NCBI RefSeq assembly: GCF_032854445.1
Contig: NC_088307.1
Span: 8,122,001 to 8,186,000 of the forward strand
DNA from: Liolophura sinensis
Lineage: Eukaryota; Mollusca; Polyplacophora; Chitonida; Chitonidae
Direction of reading: 5' to 3'
Length of the DNA stretch: 64,000 nucleotides
In this document: positions 62,301 through 64,000 of the stretch, piece by piece
How positions within the stretch are numbered: position 1 is the stretch's first letter
Layout: each line of letters opens with the position of its first letter
Made by a program: the position numbers and the translations under genes
Notes under the pieces: model-generated
The model's database searches: none
What the model was told of the DNA's origin: nothing
The model's input: the letters and a program-made list of their open reading frames with translations, nothing else

Positions 62301-63800
62301 AATACATTCTGGAAACGGTTCGAATCTCCATAAGCCGTGTGCCCGATGATAAATGATCTTGGGAAACACGGTGAATTTCCACCAATCAGTCTGTCGGTTG
62401 TGGACATTTTGTCTTGGACCTTATGGGATTTTGTCACGTTCATGTATGCGGTGAAATTCTACATTAATCTGTGGACTGCCTAGTTTCCTTAATGTACACA
62501 CTGGCCTTTTGTTTATTTATTTACTTGATTGGGGTTTTTACGCCGTACTCAAGAATATTTTGTTGTTCCGCGGCCAGCATTATGATGGGAGGAAGCCATG
62601 CAGAGCCGCAAGGGTAAGCCATAACGTACACAGGTTTCCGGCAGATCTTCCAGTGTACGACCGGAGAGGAAACCAGCATGAGCTTCCTGATTTTTTGGCC
62701 TGCAGCTTTATGTCGGTGGATTTAGGCTTGTCTACCCATAATCTGTCGTCAAAGATGTGAAAACTTCTCGAGCACGGCATTGAACAGCTGTTATTCAACC
62801 ATCGTGTAAACCCAGCCTAGTTTGTACATATGTATGCGACACTAAAACGCTACTGATACAAGCATCCTAGTATATAACAGTTTCTGACTTTTTTTGTACC
62901 CTTTAGGACTCCCTGGACGTTGCAACAGATCCGTGGGGGATCAAAGTGGAACGAGTAGAAGTGTAAGTGAGATTTTGTAAATTTAAATTGTGCCTGTACT
63001 ATTAGCAATTTTTTGATACCGCGGGTTAGGTTACAGATTGGAGTATTCTGAGGTGGATGAGGGTAAAATGTACACCGAGAAACATCCATTTATTCTGTGA
63101 AACATGATGTATGCTTACATAAAATGAACCTTTACATATGACACAGTATACCACTGTCATTAACAACCAGGCGTTAATCTGATAACCTACCCTGACAGCG
63201 ACAAAACTCACCAAAATACATGTCGTGAGAAAAATGAAATGCCTAATCCTGTGCTTCTGCCTGTCTCCTCGTTGAAAATTCACTTTGGCCGTTTATCTAC
63301 GTTTACATCTCAAAGTAGCGCGTCAGTTATTGGAACATCTGACGGCATCATGTACGTAATATGTGATATTTCTTTGTGAAGTTACCATGACTGCGGATGG
63401 CTTCATGTGGCTTCTTTTTAAAGTCATGTCTAACGGCTTCATGTACATCAATATGGAAGTGCTCTAAAACAATTTTTTGTAAAGTCATCTTCAGCTCATG
63501 CAGATTCGTCGCTTCGTCATCATGGGTATAAAACGTTTACATAGTCATCTCAAGCTCTGACGACATGCACCCTAATGTAAAACATCTGCTTGCAAACACC
63601 CTCAGGTCCGATGACTTCATATACATTGACATGAAATATATTTTGTTTGCATTTGCCTTAAGCTATGACGTTTCCATGTATAGATTACACCTTAATATGA
63701 CATCTTGTGTTTGCATTCCAGTAAGGACGTTCGTCTGCCTGTTCAGTTGCAGAGAGCTATGGCTGCTGAGGCCGAGGCGGCCCGTGATGCCCGCGCCAAG
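31980..63800 (+). CDS. Gene 2: stomatin-family protein, 3'-incomplete in this window
   Basis: Exons 57162-57280, 60095-60167, 60518-60600, 61562-61765, 62907-62962 and 63722-63800 join in frame and match gene 1 exon for exon. With first exon 31980-32064 they give 233 residues up to the helical arm ([18 protein letters not shown]). The last exon, which should encode the FPLPID end, lies past 64000. The hairpin runs about 41-67 with Pro60 (human Pro47), and both palmitoylation cysteines are kept: Cys43 (human Cys30) and Cys100 (human Cys87). It is closer to vertebrate stomatin than gene 1, for example TTLRNVLGTKNLS and [15 protein letters not shown]. The expected role is a raft-associated, oligomeric membrane scaffold that modulates channels. 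The body (exons 2-7) is near certain. The choice of first exon is inferred. Confidence 0.88.
32887..32970 (-). mobile_element. SINE A fragment, diverged
   Basis: TTATTTGATTATTGTGTTAA, GCCGTACGCAAGG and CATTGTGGTGGGGGAAACCA. Confidence 0.55.
34770..34960 (+). repeat. Dispersed repeat D, copy 2
   Basis: ACGGCCGTTTGCAATGTCTA, CAGATATGGTGTGCATATCT and ACTTGCCAAAGATCAGTGG are in the same order as at 9318-9480. Confidence 0.55.
35048..35542 (+). pseudogene. Decayed reverse transcriptase C-terminal region (retroelement relic)
   Basis: One frame of 164 codons reads as the end of a reverse transcriptase, interrupted by five internal stops. The order is FSYEYNSMQKLL, KQYIDDVLA (the YxDD catalytic motif), a TSYLDLYL segment, FYDEKDSFNFYIVSYPNW, SNIPKGP then GVYISRL, and KFYNEYNSLVSKY. 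This matches the pattern of reverse-transcriptase-like open frames common in invertebrate genomes; I cannot assign the element class. No frameshift is needed, only substitutions, so it is a dead but alignable copy. A smaller related piece lies at 43859-43965. Confidence 0.8.
35721..35930. repeat. Diverged tandem pair, about 120 bp
   Basis: GCCTAAGTAAAGCTATGAAG and GCCGAAGTAAAGCTATGAAG begin two similar blocks that each continue to an ATTATTGCG stretch. Confidence 0.6.
39252..39292. repeat. CTT / CT microsatellite
   Basis: TCTTCTTCTTCTTCTTCTTC followed by CTCTCTCTCTCT. Confidence 0.93.
40047..40407 (+). mobile_element. SINE B, full length with 15-bp target-site duplication
   Basis: The tRNA-like head has box A TAGCACAGTTGG (40058-40069) and box B GGATCAATCC (40100-40109) at a tRNA-like spacing. 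The body has the hairpin GAGGAAGTTGTAACTTCCTC and the tail ends GACGTTAAACCCCAAGCACT plus CACTCAC. The flanks are CACTTAGCAACTCGG at 40032-40046 and 40408-40422. It is a non-autonomous retroposon transcribed by RNA polymerase III and dependent on a partner LINE. Confidence 0.95.
41927..41966. repeat. GACC/GACT tetranucleotide repeat
   Basis: GACCGACCGACCGATCGACC followed by GACTGACTGACAGACC. Confidence 0.85.
42437..42499. repeat. 21-bp tandem repeat, three copies
   Basis: AGAGAGTAGCATTTGACATT plus T, three times. Confidence 0.93.
42766..42872. repeat. Imperfect CTAACCAACCTAAC minisatellite
   Basis: Four or five units of about 26 bp, built on (C/T)CTAACCA(A/T)CCTA(A/C)CA followed by a TCTG-type stretch. 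Confidence 0.8.
43473..43529. repeat. (TA)n microsatellite
   Basis: About 28 TA units. The flanking AAATGCCTTCACTTGAAGTT recurs at about 43839-43858 as AAATGCCTTCATTTGAAGTT, so the block lies between two diverged direct repeats. Confidence 0.95.
43859..43965 (+). pseudogene. Second fragment of the reverse transcriptase relic
   Basis: AAGTTTTATAATGAGTATAA and GTAAGTAAATAT followed by GTGTCTAATTCC match 35493-35570. The translation keeps KFYNEYNS and VSKY, then stops. About 28 bp are inserted relative to the first copy. Confidence 0.65.
45060..45180 (+). mobile_element. SINE A 3' half
   Basis: CTGTCTGCCAGCAACCTGCG, GATGGCCGTGGGTTTCCC and the AAACACCAATCAAATAAAT tail. Confidence 0.85.
48376..48485 (-). 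mobile_element. SINE A tail part (left arm of inverted pair)
   Basis: TTTATTTATTTGATTAGTGT, TACGTCGTACTCAAGAATAT and CAGCATTGTGGTGGGCGG. Confidence 0.85.
48566..48710 (+). mobile_element. SINE A 3' half (right arm of inverted pair)
   Basis: CTGCCAGTAACCTGCCCATG, GTCGTGGGTTACCC and AGTACGGCGTAAAACACCAA. It lies 80 bp from an opposite copy. Confidence 0.85.
49287..49323. repeat. 12-bp tandem repeat, three copies
   Basis: CCCTGGCTAAAA, CCCTGACTAAAA, CCCTGACCAAAG. Confidence 0.8.
49480..49745 (-). mobile_element. SINE C-like copy, diverged
   Basis: TATGCTTTGGGGGTTTGTGG, AGTCATATGACGAAGAGG and CACGCCGAAGACACCTGACA follow the order of the copy at 59690-59960. Confidence 0.5.
51594..51844 (+). 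other. Upstream open segment in another frame, ending after a 9-A run
   Basis: After a good acceptor (CTCCTTTCGTTTAAACAG, ending 51593) a frame stays open to TGA 51842-51844, also entered in phase 1. It includes a DVYHRSH stretch and has no ATG. It overlaps the beginning of the long exon in a different frame, and the two are separated only by a run of nine A (51823-51831). A one-base length change in that run would fuse them. It may be the true start of the long exon with an indel, or untranslated sequence. Confidence 0.35.
51801..53088 (+). CDS. Long exon with tyrosine motifs: possible alternative or cassette exon of gene 2
   Basis: An open frame runs from 51801 to TAA 53103-53105, with first ATG 51933 (weak context) and a strong-context ATG at 52038. 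Just before the stop is donor G|GTAAAT (exon end 53088, phase 1), which fits stomatin exon 2. Acceptors ending at 51822 and 51870 also leave phase 1, so the exon could be a symmetric cassette between 31980-32064 and 57162. From 51933 it encodes 385 residues: hydrophilic, acidic and Ser/Thr-rich, with no hydrophobic segment and no domain I recognise. Its nine tyrosines lie in YPLP, YQDV, YANV, YKPT, YNHL, YADV, YNRV, YADM and YAQP; YANV fits the Grb2-type YxNx pattern and YADM the PI3K-type YxxM pattern. Alternatively it is the terminal exon of a signalling-receptor gene that uses the stop at 53103. Confidence 0.6.
53106..55213. other. Non-coding stretch right of the long exon
   Basis: AT-rich DNA with no gene, tRNA or recognisable repeat. 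An AATAAA near 53692 could serve a transcript ending at the TAA at 53103. Confidence 0.45.
55215..55271. repeat. C-rich tract with four long C runs
   Basis: Runs of 10, 6, 7 and 6 C within 57 bp, which gives G-quadruplex potential on the - strand. It lies directly before a full-length SINE A. Confidence 0.9.
55286..55553 (+). mobile_element. SINE A, full length, best-preserved copy
   Basis: tRNA-like head with box A TGGCTCAGTCGG (55293-55304) and box B GTTCAAGTCC (55369-55378). The A-B distance of about 76 nt is longer than in tRNAs. The body runs through GTACGTGGGAAGGTCTTCCA, GCAACCTGCGGATGGTCGTG and GGCCGCCGTCGTATAAGTGA, and the tail ends AAGTAAATAAATAC. The short frame inside it is not a gene. 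Confidence 0.93.
55675..55733 (+). mobile_element. SINE A tail fragment
   Basis: GACCGCCATCATATTTGTGA and GAGTATGGCGTAACC. Confidence 0.5.
56933..57016. repeat. Inverted repeat TGTACCAGTGGTACA / TGTACCACTGGTACA
   Basis: 15-bp arms at 56933-56947 and 57002-57016 are exact reverse complements, and each arm is itself palindromic except at its centre. The pair ends about 145 bp upstream of gene 2 exon 2. Confidence 0.85.
57162..57280 (+). CDS. Gene 2 exon 2 (membrane hairpin)
   Basis: Acceptor TTTATCTATATTTTGTAG, donor GTAAGC, phase 1 to 0, 119 nt as in gene 1. It encodes GDSQEGNQDGDIGCCGY, then the hairpin ending TFPVSLCLCIK. An unspliced start at ATG 57110 would also read into this frame, so an internal promoter just upstream is a lesser alternative. 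Confidence 0.92.
58838..58903 (+). mobile_element. SINE A tail fragment in gene 2 intron 2
   Basis: CTGTCGTCGTATGAGTGAGA and CAGCAATCAAATAAATAAAT. Confidence 0.65.
59252..59321. repeat. (TA)n microsatellite in gene 2 intron 2
   Basis: 35 TA units, 70 bp. Confidence 0.97.
59530..59550 (+). pseudogene. Decayed copy of the gene 2 exon 3 start (copy X)
   Basis: TCTTTCTTCCTTCGCTGG then GTGGTTCAAGAATGCG mirrors the pyrimidine tract and first codons of exon 3 (60095 on). The acceptor AG is lost and the homology fades after about 20 bp. Confidence 0.6.
59553..59663 (+). pseudogene. Decayed duplicate of the intron 2 / exon 3 boundary (copy Y)
   Basis: ACTCCTTGCTAAC, GTATTGCCATGGAGACATGC and GTCTTCGTTAAGTGGTTCAA plus GAATAAGAAAGG align with 59985-60117, including the first codons of real exon 3. 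AG is AA here and the fifth codon is TAA, so it cannot be spliced as coding exon. Confidence 0.75.
59690..59960 (-). mobile_element. SINE C, between copy Y and the real exon 3
   Basis: Tail-first: GTATGCTTGGAGTTTCACGT, CATGCCGAAGACATCAGGCA and a tRNA-like head whose box B complement is CGGGTTTGATCCCGG. A GT microsatellite (59672-59691) adjoins the tail. Confidence 0.65.
60095..60167 (+). CDS. Gene 2 exon 3 (start of SPFH domain)
   Basis: Acceptor TTTTATCTTCACCAG, donor GTAGGC, phase 0 to 1, 73 nt. It encodes [20 protein letters not shown] and AKGPG. Two decayed copies of its 5' boundary lie 450-570 bp upstream. Confidence 0.95.
60518..60600 (+). CDS. Gene 2 exon 4 (SPFH domain)
   Basis: Acceptor CGGTTTTTTCCAG, donor GTAAGC, phase 1 to 0, 83 nt. 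It encodes GLFFIVPCVDAYSKVDLRTV and SFDVPPQE, keeping the cysteine that corresponds to Cys87 of human stomatin. Confidence 0.95.
61562..61765 (+). CDS. Gene 2 exon 5 (SPFH core)
   Basis: 204 nt, phase 0 to 0, donor GTAAAA. It encodes [38 protein letters not shown] and SDREQISNSMQ. The acceptor, TGTTTATCAAAG, is weak; a better-looking one (CTTCATCTTCCAG, ending 61529) lies 32 nt upstream but would bring a stop codon into frame. Confidence 0.94.
62509..62693 (-). mobile_element. SINE A, 3' two-thirds, in gene 2 intron 5
   Basis: TTTATTTATTTACTTGATTG, TTACGCCGTACTCAAGAATA and ACCGGAGAGGAAACCAGCAT. Confidence 0.85.
62907..62962 (+). CDS. Gene 2 exon 6
   Basis: Acceptor TTTTTTTGTACCCTTTAG, donor GTAAGT, phase 0 to 2, 56 nt. 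It encodes DSLDVATDPWGIKVERVEV with the last codon split, nearly the same as in human stomatin. Confidence 0.94.
63722..63800 (+). CDS. Gene 2 exon 7 (helical arm), last exon in the window
   Basis: Acceptor TGTGTTTGCATTCCAG, donor GTGGGT, phase 2 to 0, 79 nt. It encodes [20 protein letters not shown] plus RDARAK. The 200 bp after it are intron; exon 8 must lie to the right of the window. Confidence 0.94.
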
Positions 63801-64000
63801 GTGGGTAAAAAATTTTTTCCGGATGATTCTTTCAGCTACGAGAGAACGGTCTGTAGTCTTGCCGGTACGCGTGCATACCCTGCAGTCGCTAACACACAAC
63901 GTAAGAATTGGCCTTGGTCAGGGAATATGTAGATTACTGTTTAGATGGTGTTGGTGACGTTGAGTTGTTGGATACATAAGAGTAATCATGTGAAGGCTCC

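Overview
This window is eukaryotic and most likely from a mollusc, probably a bivalve. The genes are split by GT-AG introns in an AT-rich background. Dispersed tRNA-derived SINEs end in AAATAAAT or ACTCACTCA tails, and I know such repeats from molluscan genomes; the exact species cannot be read from the sequence. There is no operon, CRISPR array or prokaryotic signal. Nearly all short open frames are chance frames in introns, intergenic DNA or repeats.

Two genes are clear. Both lie on the + strand and encode stomatin-family (band 7/SPFH) membrane proteins. Gene 1 (3894-23678) is complete: eight coding exons and 296 residues. Gene 2 runs off the right edge. Its exons 2-7 (57162-63800) have exactly the same lengths and phases as those of gene 1 (119, 73, 83, 204, 56 and 79 nt), and its last exon lies beyond the window. 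The pair is therefore a head-to-tail tandem duplication.

The 5' end of gene 2 is the most interesting part. A GC-rich segment at 31980-32064 supplies a short phase-1 first exon that matches gene 1 exon 1 in length (85 vs 88 nt) and would leave a 25-kb first intron. Inside that intron lies a long open frame (about 51801-53105). It ends at a phase-1 splice donor, 15 nt before its stop codon, that fits stomatin exon 2. It encodes a hydrophilic region of about 385-420 residues in which all nine tyrosines sit in short motifs, most of them SH2-docking-like. It may be an alternative first exon, a symmetric cassette exon that would give a stomatin a large cytoplasmic docking extension, or the last exon of another gene.

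Layout: 1-3893 is 5' flank with a duplicated block of about 1.1 kb and a 24 x 22-bp minisatellite. 3894-23678 is gene 1. 23679-31979 is intergenic, with SINEs, a 130-bp tandem duplication and one orphan exon-like segment. 31980-57161 is the inferred large first intron of gene 2, holding a decayed reverse-transcriptase relic, SINEs, microsatellites and the long tyrosine-motif exon. 57162-64000 is the conserved body of gene 2, including decayed copies of the exon 3 boundary in intron 2.

Stomatins form palmitoylated hairpin-anchored oligomers in cholesterol-rich membrane and modulate ion channels and transporters. The two genes are probably paralogues with related roles. All exon models come from reading splice signals, phase and family conservation; no transcript data were available.
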